Source of the DNA: Vulcanimicrobiota bacterium
GTDB lineage: Bacteria > Vulcanimicrobiota > Vulcanimicrobiia > Vulcanimicrobiales > Vulcanimicrobiaceae
Direction: 5' to 3'
Assembly (NCBI GenBank): GCA_030043675.1
Contig: JASHXG010000047.1
Location: 1-13,340 of the forward strand
Length of the DNA: 13,340 bases
Below, piece by piece: positions 1-6,743 of this stretch. Position 1 is the stretch's first letter. Each line of letters opens with the position of its first letter. The notes under the pieces are model-generated. The model did not search any database. It was not told the origin of the DNA and saw only the letters and a list, made by a program, of their open reading frames with translations. Position numbers and translations under genes: made by a program.

Positions 1-203
1 CCCGCATCCGTCGTCGCGGTCCGGGTCTCCGAGGGCGAGACTGCCTGCACGTGCACGCCGGCAATCGGTGCACCGCTCGAATCCTTGATCGTGCCGCCTA
101 GGTTACCGGTGACGCCTGCCAGTGCCCATGTTTCCTGGAACAGGAACGCCGCCAAAACCGAGAGGGCGACGGCCGCGCGACGGAGGGTGCAATGCGAATT
201 CAT
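1..203 (-). CDS. Secreted protein with carboxypeptidase-regulatory-like domain, N-terminal fragment (probable TonB-dependent receptor)
   Basis: Reading leftward from ATG at 203-201, 67 codons run open to the window edge. Residues 1-30 form a signal peptide: basic start (CTLRRAA), hydrophobic core (VALSVLAAFLF), likely cleavage after ALA. The mature part begins GVTGNLGGTIKDSSGAPIAG and continues GVHVQAVSPSETRTATTDAG, the opening strands of a carboxypeptidase-regulatory-like (CarboxypepD_reg) beta-sandwich. In many diderm bacteria this domain precedes the plug and barrel of large TonB-dependent receptors, so I infer an outer-membrane receptor; the plug and barrel would lie outside the window. 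A GAGGGA Shine-Dalgarno lies 8-9 nt before the start. An in-frame ATG at 218 would add five residues and place that Shine-Dalgarno inside the gene, so 203 is preferred. It could instead be another exported protein with this domain. Confidence 0.7.
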   Translation of the reverse strand, partial: MNSHCTLRRAAVALSVLAAFLFQETWALAGVTGNLGGTIKDSSGAPIAGVHVQAVSPSETRTATTDA

Positions 204-446
204 TGTGCGATCCCTCATGTCGTTGGCTTCCGAGTTGTGCGTCGGGTATGACGCGTGCAACCGACCTTACGGAGGCGCAAGAAGCGGCCCTTTTGATGGT
301 TGTTGATACAAGTTGCGAATTCAGCCACTTTCGCATCAACGATCATCAACAATCTCAACAAGAATCAAAGCCATATGCCGGCGCAACGTTCGCGCGTCTT
401 GTGATTGCCTGAAGCACACCGTCACGTTCTCGCTTATCCTATCGCT
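204..446. other. Divergent intergenic region between the receptor fragment and the HTH gene
   Basis: This 243-nt stretch separates two divergently transcribed genes and is the longest non-coding part of the window. It is less GC-rich than the genes, especially 290-370. It must hold promoters for both directions. I can see a TATCCT box at 435-440, about 7-12 nt before the ATG at 447, which would fit a leaderless transcript, but no convincing -35 partner. The short reading frames across it show no recognisable protein. Repeats at 300-359 are listed separately. Confidence 0.6.
300..359. promoter_or_regulatory. Phased TCAAC direct repeats with inverted partner, candidate regulator site
   Basis: TCAAC occurs at 336-340, 346-350 and 355-359, spaced 10 and 9 nt, about one helical turn. 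The middle copy lies in ATCAACAA (345-352), the exact reverse complement of TTGTTGAT at 300-307. Helically phased direct repeats are the usual target of OmpR/PhoB-type winged-helix proteins, and such a regulator is encoded nearby at 1993-3417. That this regulator binds here is inference. The repeats are short and could be chance. Confidence 0.3.
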
Positions 447-2159
447 ATGGTGTCAATGCTGGCGCCGACCACCGCCGACCGCGAGTATCTCTTGCAGCGC
501 AGCATGGAGCGTCAAGTGATCGGCCTCTTGCGCGCAATCCGAAAGCCGCAGACGCTGGCGGCGGCGCCGCTCATGCACGCGGTTTGCCGCGCGACAGGCC
601 AGGCGAATGCACTGGCCGCACTCGAGCTCATCATCGGTGCGGCCCTTGCCGGCGCCGGTACGAACGCGGCCAAATTGAGGAGCGCGATTCTCGACGCTGA
701 CTTCAATCACCGTGCAACGAACGCCGAGCTCGCGCGTCGTTGCGGCGTCTCGCGCCGCCACTTTCAGCGCTGGCGCGCCGATGCAGTCTCCGCGATTGCG
801 CGCTACGCCCGCACCATCGTCGAGCCGAGCACCCTTGCGCCGCGAGACATCCCCTCGCGTCAAGATGCTCCCGCCACGCGGTTCGAACGCGAGTACGAAG
901 CCTATCTGCGGGCCCGCGATCGAGGCAACGCGTTGGAAATGCGCGCGATCGCCGGTAACCTGCGGCGGCTTGCGCCGGAAGCCGAAGCGTTCGCCTTGGC
1001 CTGCTCCTGCCGGGCGGACGCGAGTTTGCGCTTGGGCCGGCTCGACGAAGCGCTCGAGCATCTCCAGCAGGTTGCGCCGCCCGGCAACCTGCTGGGGCGA
1101 GCGCGGCTGGCGCTGCTGCGGGAAGATCCCGCCCGGGCCGAAGAGTACGCACAAGCGGCATTCGACGCGCTGGCGCGCGACGACCTCGAGCGATATCAAT
1201 CCCTCATGGTAATCTCGCAGGCTCGCCTCGGACGCTCGTGCTCGTGGCGCCCGTCGCCGGAATGCGTCGCTTTGCCGCGGAACGGATGGGAGCGCGGCGC
1301 CATGGTGATCGAGTGCGCGCGTCACCTCGCGCGCGAAGGCCAGTGGCAGCGCGCCGAAACGCTTGCCCTTGCAGAGCACAGCCGCGCCGCGATCCTCGGC
1401 TACCAAGGATTGGCCGCTCGCGCAGCGGGGGTGCTGCACGCCTGCGTAAGAACGCGCGAGGACCACGTTGCAGCCATGCAGTGGCGCGCGCGCGCGATCG
1501 AACACCTATTGGCGACGCAGGATCGCTTCGTGGCGATGCGCCTATTCTTACGCCCGGCGTACGACGAGCATTGCGGGGTCGATGCGTCGCTGCGCGGGGT
1601 ACTCTACGCGCGCCTTTGTTTGATCGTTCCGCAGATGCTGGGTGAGTCCGCCGAGCGGCGCAGCGCGGCTTGCGACTTCCTGTCCGTGTTGCTCGATGAT
1701 GCGCTCGCTACCATCCCAGAGCGCCGCCTCCAACGGGCCGCAGCGCGGCTCAGACGCGCCGACTGCGCCCTGGCCCACTACGCGGAAAAGGCTGCGAGCC
1801 CGATCACGGAGATGCTGGCGCTGGTTCTGCTCTCCACGACAGGCCTCGATTGGGACGTCGTGACGGGGCGCCTGCGCGGCATGCTCGATCAGTCTGCGTC
1901 CAAGCTGCGTCCCGCGGCGCCGCGCGCATTCGCGATTGCGATTCCGCGAGGACAAAAGTCACAATCAGCGCTCACCGATCATTTGAAAGTTGATGATGAG
2001 CGCTCAGTCGAAGACGAATCCTCAAGCGAACCCGTCGCCGGTCTACGCATTCGGCTCGTTCCGTCTCGATCCGTCGCGGGGGTTACTCTACCATGGAGCC
2101 GACGTCACGCCGCTTCCGGACCGGCTCGCGCGACTGCTGGTTCTACTCATCCACGCTAA
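447..2159 (+). CDS. Helix-turn-helix protein with helical-repeat (TPR-like) body
   Basis: The frame encodes 570 aa from ATG at 447. An in-frame TTG at 405 is possible but less likely. Residues 10-80 are helical; 91-111 (TNAELARRCGVSRRHFQRWR) read as a helix-turn-helix with recognition helix SRRHFQRWR. Residues 145-440 are Ala/Leu/Arg-rich paired helices such as LGRLDEALEHL and REDPARAEEYAQAA, resembling degenerate TPRs. This points to a transcriptional regulator with a protein-interaction body; I cannot name a family or ligand. Two oddities: the last 55 codons (from about 1993) overlap the winged-helix domain of the next gene and look like shadow sequence, and residues 264-279 (Trp/Pro/Cys-rich) fit poorly with the flanking helices. 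Both could reflect indels. It is probably co-transcribed with the next gene. Confidence 0.75.
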   Translation: MVSMLAPTTADREYLLQRSMERQVIGLLRAIRKPQTLAAAPLMHAVCRATGQANALAALELIIGAALAGAGTNAAKLRSAILDADFNHRATNAELARRCGVSRRHFQRWRADAVSAIARYARTIVEPSTLAPRDIPSRQDAPATRFEREYEAYLRARDRGNALEMRAIAGNLRRLAPEAEAFALACSCRADASLRLGRLDEALEHLQQVAPPGNLLGRARLALLREDPARAEEYAQAAFDALARDDLERYQSLMVISQARLGRSCSWRPSPECVALPRNGWERGAMVIECARHLAREGQWQRAETLALAEHSRAAILGYQGLAARAAGVLHACVRTREDHVAAMQWRARAIEHLLATQDRFVAMRLFLRPAYDEHCGVDASLRGVLYARLCLIVPQMLGESAERRSAACDFLSVLLDDALATIPERRLQRAAARLRRADCALAHYAEKAASPITEMLALVLLSTTGLDWDVVTGRLRGMLDQSASKLRPAAPRAFAIAIPRGQKSQSALTDHLKVDDERSVEDESSSEPVAGLRIRLVPSRSVAGVTLPWSRRHAASGPARATAGSTHPR

Positions 2160-3417
2160 CGGCAGCGTCATCGACAAAGAGACGATTGCATCGCGGATCT
2201 GGCCCGAAACGACCGTTAGCGACGGCAATCTTTCACAACACGTCTATATGTTGCGCCAGCTCCTCGACGAACGCGCGAAGGATCGGGCTTACGTCATGAC
2301 GGTGCGCGGCAAGGGCTATCGTTTCGTCACGCCCGTGAGCGTGGTCGCACCGGGCATCGTCGAATCGGTCGGGTCGAACGAGGAGAACGCGGACCGTCTC
2401 TTGCGAAGCGGCCCGGAGGCCCTACAGCACTACTGTCGCGGCTGCTACCTGCTCGAGAAGCGCACGGCGAGCTCGCTGACGTCCGCTGCGGAGCAGTTTG
2501 AGGCGGCCCTGGCAGTCGATCGCGAGTACGTGCCGGCAATGATCGGGCTGGCGCGAGCCTATGCGATCATGGCCGAATACTGGTACGCCCCCGGCTCGTT
2601 TACGTTTCCCAAAGCCAAAGCTGCGCTCGTCCGCGCGCTCGAAATCGATCCAACGTCGGCTGAGGCGCGCGCCACGCTGGCGAACATTCTGCTCTTCTGC
2701 GATTGGAACTGGGCCGATGCCGAGCGTGAAATCGAAACCGCGATTCGGTTGAATCCGAAATCGACTTCAGTCTACGTGAACGCGGCTTGGTTCTATATGT
2801 GTAAGGGCGTGAGTGACAGGCCGTTGCGAGAGATGCAGCGCGCTCTTTTGATCGAGCCGTCGTCACCGGTACTGCAGCTCTTCTTGGCGCGCATACTTTT
2901 ACATACCGGCGACTATCGCGGCGCGATCGACTCGCTCTCGGGTTTGATCGAAGGCGGTGCCGACTTTACGATCGCGCGGCGTCACCGCGCCCAGGCGTAC
3001 ATTCTCAACGGACAACCTGCCGAAGCCCTGGCAGATCTGCTGCTGCTGCCGCAGGACCGAGCCGAGGATCTTGCGCTTCGACTCCCGTTGCTGGGCCGCG
3101 CGTACGCGGAGTGCGGCGACACGGAACGGGCCGAGACGATCTACGCAAGCCTGCTCGAGATGGCGCGCACCGAGTTCGTCGTCGGCTTCAACCTTGCGAC
3201 TGTCGCCGTCGGCATCGGAAGGCTCGAGGAGGCTCTCGACCACCTGGAACGGGCCCTCGAGAAGCGCGAGCCGGCGCTCCTGATGTTGCGCAGCCTCGCG
3301 TGGTTCGGACCGATCGTGCAGCGCGCGCGTTTCAAAGCGCTGCTCAACGCGGTCGGTCCGCCGCAGGAGCGATCGGCCAAAGGCGAGACGAGCTACTCGC
3401 GCAGGGCGGTGGGATAA
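1993..3417 (+). CDS. Winged-helix (OmpR/CadC-type DNA-binding domain) TPR transcriptional regulator
   Basis: 474 aa from ATG at 1993. TTG at 1990 and ATG at 1996 are adjacent alternatives; the Shine-Dalgarno is weak (GAAAG, 1985-1989). Residues 17-113 form a Trans_reg_C winged helix: YAFGSFRLDPSRGLLYHGAD, then LTLLxxL-like helices (ARLLVLLIHANGSVIDKETI), a recognition-helix region (TVSDGNLSQHVYMLRQLLDE) and the closing wing (VRGKGYRFV). Residues 145-425 hold TPR-like helix pairs, for example AKAALVRALEIDP, AEREIETAIRLNP and RLEEALDHLERALEKREP. There is no receiver domain and no obvious membrane helix, so activity is presumably set by what binds the TPR part. The architecture is common among one-component regulators in Acidobacteria-like and Eremiobacterota-like genomes. 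It overlaps the preceding gene by 167 nt and the convergent peptidase gene by 25 nt. Confidence 0.85.
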   Translation: MMSAQSKTNPQANPSPVYAFGSFRLDPSRGLLYHGADVTPLPDRLARLLVLLIHANGSVIDKETIASRIWPETTVSDGNLSQHVYMLRQLLDERAKDRAYVMTVRGKGYRFVTPVSVVAPGIVESVGSNEENADRLLRSGPEALQHYCRGCYLLEKRTASSLTSAAEQFEAALAVDREYVPAMIGLARAYAIMAEYWYAPGSFTFPKAKAALVRALEIDPTSAEARATLANILLFCDWNWADAEREIETAIRLNPKSTSVYVNAAWFYMCKGVSDRPLREMQRALLIEPSSPVLQLFLARILLHTGDYRGAIDSLSGLIEGGADFTIARRHRAQAYILNGQPAEALADLLLLPQDRAEDLALRLPLLGRAYAECGDTERAETIYASLLEMARTEFVVGFNLATVAVGIGRLEEALDHLERALEKREPALLMLRSLAWFGPIVQRARFKALLNAVGPPQERSAKGETSYSRRAVG

Positions 3418-4760
3418 ACCGCCGGGCTACGCAGACCGTTTGCATCGACGCTGCGCACTCCCAGGATGTAATCGTCCTTCGAGACGTGGACGGTGCTCTG
3501 CGTCACATCGCCGACGTCGCGCGCGTGTTGCCATTGCGGAGCGTCGGTCGCACGCCAGAGGATCTCGTAGGATACCGCGCCCGCGGCCGGTGTCCAGCGC
3601 AACGTCGAGGTGTATCCGAGGTGCTCGAGCGGCATTTGTACACCGGTTGGCGGAGCTGGTCCCAGGGCGAGCGTCGCGAGCGCCGCGACGTTGGCTTGCG
3701 TCGCGCGCCGCAAGTATTGGGCGTCGATGTATTGGGGGAGGTCTCCATACTGAACGCCGCCCTGCATGCGCACGTCTTGGTGTTGATGCGTGAAGTTCTC
3801 GTGCGCTTCGACGAATCGAATGGCCGCCGCATACCCGACCGCCTGAAAGGACTGCTGATCGCCGCCGCGCATGAACCGGTCCGATCGGAAGATTTGACGC
3901 ACGGTGAAGTTCGGGACGTAGAGCGGTACGACCTCGGCGATGAATCGCGAGAGCTCGCGCGACGGCGAGTCGTTCTCTGATCCCACCAAGTTGACCGCGT
4001 CGACGTTGGTACCGGCCGGAAGCCCTTGGCTAAAGACTCGGATGACGTCAGGCTCGGACTCACCGTCACCGCCGACCGAGTTTCCTATGATGTCGTTGTT
4101 CAGGACGGCGAGCACGGGGGCGCGAGCGGCGGCCAGCTCGTGCGCGTAGTGATTCGAGCCCCACAACCCGAGCTCTTCACCGTCAAAGGCCGCGAAGATG
4201 ATCGTGCCCTTGAAGTGCGTGCTCGTCATGACCCGCGCCGCCTCCAACACCGCGGCCACGCTTGATGCGTTGTCGTCGGCGCCCGGCTCCACGCCGACGC
4301 CGTCGGTGCAGCGACCGTCGCAATCGTCGAAATGGCTCGACATGACGTAGAGTCGTCCGGGAGCGTCACCCCGCAGGGTCGCGATCACGCTCGACTCGGT
4401 AACGGCGCGAGGCGTGCGCGGCGTCTTCGGCTGGAGATAGGTATCGAGAGCGACGCTCATGCGTCCGCCCGTTCCTGCGGCGATCGAACGAAACTGCCCG
4501 GCGATCCAATCCCGCGCCGCGAAGACTCCGTGCGTCTCCGTCGACTGCGTTTCGGAGAAGTCGTTGCGCGTACCGAATGCGACCAGCGTCTCGACGCTGG
4601 CCTTCAGCCGGTTCGCGTCAACCGCGTTGACCATGGCGGCGATTGCCGCGTTCGGAGTGAGCGCCGGCAGCGGCTGATCGCCGCCCGCCGCCCCAATCAG
4701 TACGAGGATGCCCAGGTATGTGCCGGTCCGCGGAATCGAGAAGAGCTTGAGGGTGCCCAT
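3393..4760 (-). CDS. Exported M28 family zinc aminopeptidase with C-terminal fibronectin type III-like domain
   Basis: 455 aa from ATG at 4760. Residues 1-27 are an export signal with hydrophobic core YLGILVLIGAAGG. The M28 co-catalytic zinc core spans about 115-365, with ligand motifs SSHFDD (His143), PGADDNASS (Asp162), FDGEELGLWGS (Glu195 catalytic, Glu196 ligand), NNDIIGN (Asp223) and FTHQHQD (His325 or 327). The family removes N-terminal residues from peptides. Residues 368-447 (PPTGVQMPLEH, LRWTPAAGAVSYEILWRA) look like a fibronectin type III sandwich, as on other secreted M28 enzymes. It probably acts in the periplasm or outside the cell on peptides for nutrition. No good Shine-Dalgarno is visible. 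Its start codon shares bases with that of the GIY-YIG gene opposite, so its promoter must lie inside that gene. Confidence 0.88.
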   Translation of the reverse strand: MGTLKLFSIPRTGTYLGILVLIGAAGGDQPLPALTPNAAIAAMVNAVDANRLKASVETLVAFGTRNDFSETQSTETHGVFAARDWIAGQFRSIAAGTGGRMSVALDTYLQPKTPRTPRAVTESSVIATLRGDAPGRLYVMSSHFDDCDGRCTDGVGVEPGADDNASSVAAVLEAARVMTSTHFKGTIIFAAFDGEELGLWGSNHYAHELAAARAPVLAVLNNDIIGNSVGGDGESEPDVIRVFSQGLPAGTNVDAVNLVGSENDSPSRELSRFIAEVVPLYVPNFTVRQIFRSDRFMRGGDQQSFQAVGYAAAIRFVEAHENFTHQHQDVRMQGGVQYGDLPQYIDAQYLRRATQANVAALATLALGPAPPTGVQMPLEHLGYTSTLRWTPAAGAVSYEILWRATDAPQWQHARDVGDVTQSTVHVSKDDYILGVRSVDANGLRSPAVYPTALRE

Positions 4761-5091
4761 GCTGCATCGTTGTACGCGGGCGTCGCCGGCTCCTGATTGC
4801 CCCGCGGTCTACGTCCTCCGTTGCCGCGACGGAACGCTTTACACCGGCGCCACAACCGACCTTTCACGGCGATTGGCGGCTCACCGGCGCGGTCGGGGCG
4901 CTAAGTATACCCGCGGGCGACTTCCTTTCAAGCTCCTGGCTTGGTGGCATCCGCGATCGTACGCGGTTGCCAAGTCCCAGGAGGCGCGTTTCAAGCGGCT
5001 GGCCCGCGCGGCCAAACTCGCGCTGGTCGGCGGCGGCGAGGCCTTCGGCTGCCGGATCCACACCGGCGCCGAGGCTACGCGAAGGTCTTAG
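4759..5091 (+). CDS. Small GIY-YIG domain protein (UPF0213/YhbQ type)
   Basis: 110 aa from ATG at 4759. An ATG at 4708 would add 17 residues lying antisense inside the peptidase signal peptide, so it is rejected. The GIY-YIG core runs about 16-92: VYVLRC (Tyr18 of the first motif), DGTLYTGAT (Tyr28 of the second), DLSRRLAAH (Arg38), GAKYTRGRLP, and Glu75 in SQEARFKRL, followed by AAKLALV. The order and spacing match single-domain YhbQ-like proteins, for which nuclease activity on DNA has been reported in some members; the cellular role is uncertain. The residues expected for catalysis are present. The tail (GGGEAFGCRIHTGAE) is not conserved in my experience. The gene overlaps the peptidase start by 2 nt and the end of the beta-lactamase-like gene by 17 nt. 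Confidence 0.85.
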   Translation: MLHRCTRASPAPDCPAVYVLRCRDGTLYTGATTDLSRRLAAHRRGRGAKYTRGRLPFKLLAWWHPRSYAVAKSQEARFKRLARAAKLALVGGGEAFGCRIHTGAEATRRS

Positions 5092-5950
5092 CCGCTGCGC
5101 TGTACGTCGCGCGAGTGACGGCGTGGATCGCATCGTACGATGCCGCGTAATCGTATGCGTCTTTCGTCATGATCGCGAGGACGAATGGTGAGTCGCCAAA
5201 CGGCTCGACGATTGCGATATCGTTACGCGTTCCGTCGAGCTCGCCGGTCTTGTTCGCGACCGAGACGCGCGGCGGGAGCCCGGCCGGGATTCCATCGCGG
5301 TCGGTTTGCCCGAGCATGATCTCGATCATCGTGCGGCAATGGCTGGGCGAAACAATCGTGTGCACGTCTTCGCGCGCACCGCGTTCGATCAAGTACAGCA
5401 AGTGCGCCATGTCGGCGGGCGTTGAGACGTTTTCGTTATGATGCTCGATGGCGGCGTAGTCCATAAACTTGCGAGCGAGGCGCGTCCGCGACATGCCGGC
5501 GCGCGCGCCTACGGCGTTGATCGTGGAGACGCCAAAGTGGCCGATCAAAAGGTTCGCAGCGGTATTGTCGCTGACCTGAATCATCGGCACGATCAGCTGC
5601 TTGACGGTGAACCGCTCGCCGTCTCGGGCGCCGCTCAAGAAGTCTGACCCTCCGATCAGCTGGCTGCTGTCGTACGTGATTTTCGCGCTCAACACGTGCC
5701 GCTTGATCTCCGCCATCGCGTAGGCCGTCGTCATGATCAAGACTTTGATGATCGATGCGGTCGGGAAGCGTTCGGTGGCGTGGTAGGCGACCAGCGGCGG
5801 GCCGGAAGCCAGAGAGCGCGCGTAGACGCCGAGCGTGCCCGGCATCGCGCGCGCGATTGCGTGGACTTTGGCGTGCAACGAGGCAGCCGAAACCGCGCTC
5901 GGTACGAGCGTCCACGCTCCGGCGCCCGCGATGAACGCAGCGCGTTTCAC
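5075..5950 (-). CDS. Class A beta-lactamase-like serine hydrolase, exported
   Basis: 291 aa from GTG at 5950. An AGGGA Shine-Dalgarno (5959-5963 complement) lies 8 nt upstream, and the GTG overlaps the stop of the upstream permease as GTGA. Residues 1-22 are a signal peptide ending SAVSA. Penicilloyl-serine transferase motifs appear in order: TASIIK (nucleophile Ser66, Lys69), VSDN (Ser127-Asp-Asn129) and NKTGE (Lys234-Thr-Gly). The omega-loop region (MDYAAIEHHNENVSTPADMA, 163-182) does not show the canonical E-x-x-L-N, so the deacylating Glu cannot be assigned by eye. Family members hydrolyse beta-lactams in the periplasm; a DD-peptidase-like or other role is possible. Coupling to an exporter permease may hint at antibiotic resistance, but that is inference. 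The same frame stays open far upstream without a homologous protein. Confidence 0.85.
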   Translation of the reverse strand: MKRAAFIAGAGAWTLVPSAVSAASLHAKVHAIARAMPGTLGVYARSLASGPPLVAYHATERFPTASIIKVLIMTTAYAMAEIKRHVLSAKITYDSSQLIGGSDFLSGARDGERFTVKQLIVPMIQVSDNTAANLLIGHFGVSTINAVGARAGMSRTRLARKFMDYAAIEHHNENVSTPADMAHLLYLIERGAREDVHTIVSPSHCRTMIEIMLGQTDRDGIPAGLPPRVSVANKTGELDGTRNDIAIVEPFGDSPFVLAIMTKDAYDYAASYDAIHAVTRATYSAAAKTFA

Positions 5951-6741
5951 GAGCCCGTTCCCTGATAGTGACGCAGCCCGACAAGCCAGAACGCGTAGGC
6001 TGCCGTCAGCCACACGGCCCCGATTGCGGGTGTCAGCAAACCGACGGCCGGATTCAAGTGCAGACCGTTCTCCGCCTTCGCAAGGAAGTATGTGGCTGGG
6101 AAGTAGTTCATGAAAGCGAACGGAAGCACGAACGACAGCACGATCCGCACGCCGCGCGTGTAGATGCTGATCGGGTACCGGGTGAAGTCTTGCTCCAGCG
6201 ACATTACGACCCAGCGCAGCGTATCGACGCGTACGAACCAGAACGAACACGTCGCGACGACTAGCGAGATGCCGAAGTCGATCAAGGCGCCGCCGAGAAC
6301 GATCAGCGGAACGAAGAGGACAAAGATCCAGTCGACTCGCACGTTTGCGGCCGTCGTGGCGATGACGAGCGTTACGAGCGCCAGCACCAGACCGTCCGGA
6401 ACGATCTGCTGGGGTACGGTCAGCACTTGAAAGAGCGTGTCGAGCGGCCGAACCAGAAAGCGATCGAAGCGCCCCTCGCGCACGTACTCGGGAACGCTCA
6501 CGACGGTGAAGAAGAAGGTATTGTGCAGCTCGTGACCGGCCATCCAAAGGGCGTAGAGGAAGAACATCTGGCGAAAGTCCCAGCCGTTCATCGACGGGAA
6601 CTGACGCATCGTCACATAGAGGGCTGCCAACGCGACGCCGTGATAGACGATCGTAAAGACGAACCACATCACGAAGTTCGCCCGATACTCGAGCATCGTG
6701 AGAACGTTGATCCGCCAGTATTGCAGATAGGCGCCAAGCAC
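5947..6741 (-). CDS. ABC-2 type exporter permease, COG3694 family
   Basis: 264 aa from GTG at 6741; a weak AAGG lies 9 nt upstream. It begins LGAYLQYWRINVLTMLEYRA, the typical start of this family, followed by about six membrane segments (roughly 22-45, 58-80, 115-135, 138-165, 200-222 and 230-255). EYVREGRFDRFLVRPLDTLF (85-104) is the cytoplasmic stretch shared by these permeases. The family is one of two permeases in exporters built from COG4586 ATPase, COG4587 permease and COG3694 permease. The partners are encoded at 10193-11212 and 8642-9433, separated by a plus-strand block. The substrate is unknown; a related Synechocystis set is linked to viologen resistance. The stop overlaps the start of the beta-lactamase-like gene (GTGA). 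Its start is only 2 nt from the divergent glycosylase start. Confidence 0.87.
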   Translation of the reverse strand: MLGAYLQYWRINVLTMLEYRANFVMWFVFTIVYHGVALAALYVTMRQFPSMNGWDFRQMFFLYALWMAGHELHNTFFFTVVSVPEYVREGRFDRFLVRPLDTLFQVLTVPQQIVPDGLVLALVTLVIATTAANVRVDWIFVLFVPLIVLGGALIDFGISLVVATCSFWFVRVDTLRWVVMSLEQDFTRYPISIYTRGVRIVLSFVLPFAFMNYFPATYFLAKAENGLHLNPAVGLLTPAIGAVWLTAAYAFWLVGLRHYQGTGS

Positions 6742-6743
6742 CG

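Noticed and set aside
453..1505. 350-residue leftward frame opposite the HTH gene
   Set aside because: Composition is Arg/Ala/Gly-rich with no recognisable domain; it is antisense to a better-supported gene.
3111..3980. 289-residue rightward frame crossing the winged-helix and peptidase genes
   Set aside because: It spans two well-supported genes in other frames and shows no domain.
4759..5091. GIY-YIG gene as a homing endonuclease or mobile element
   Set aside because: It is a short single-domain protein of the chromosomal YhbQ type, with no intron, intein or flanking repeats.
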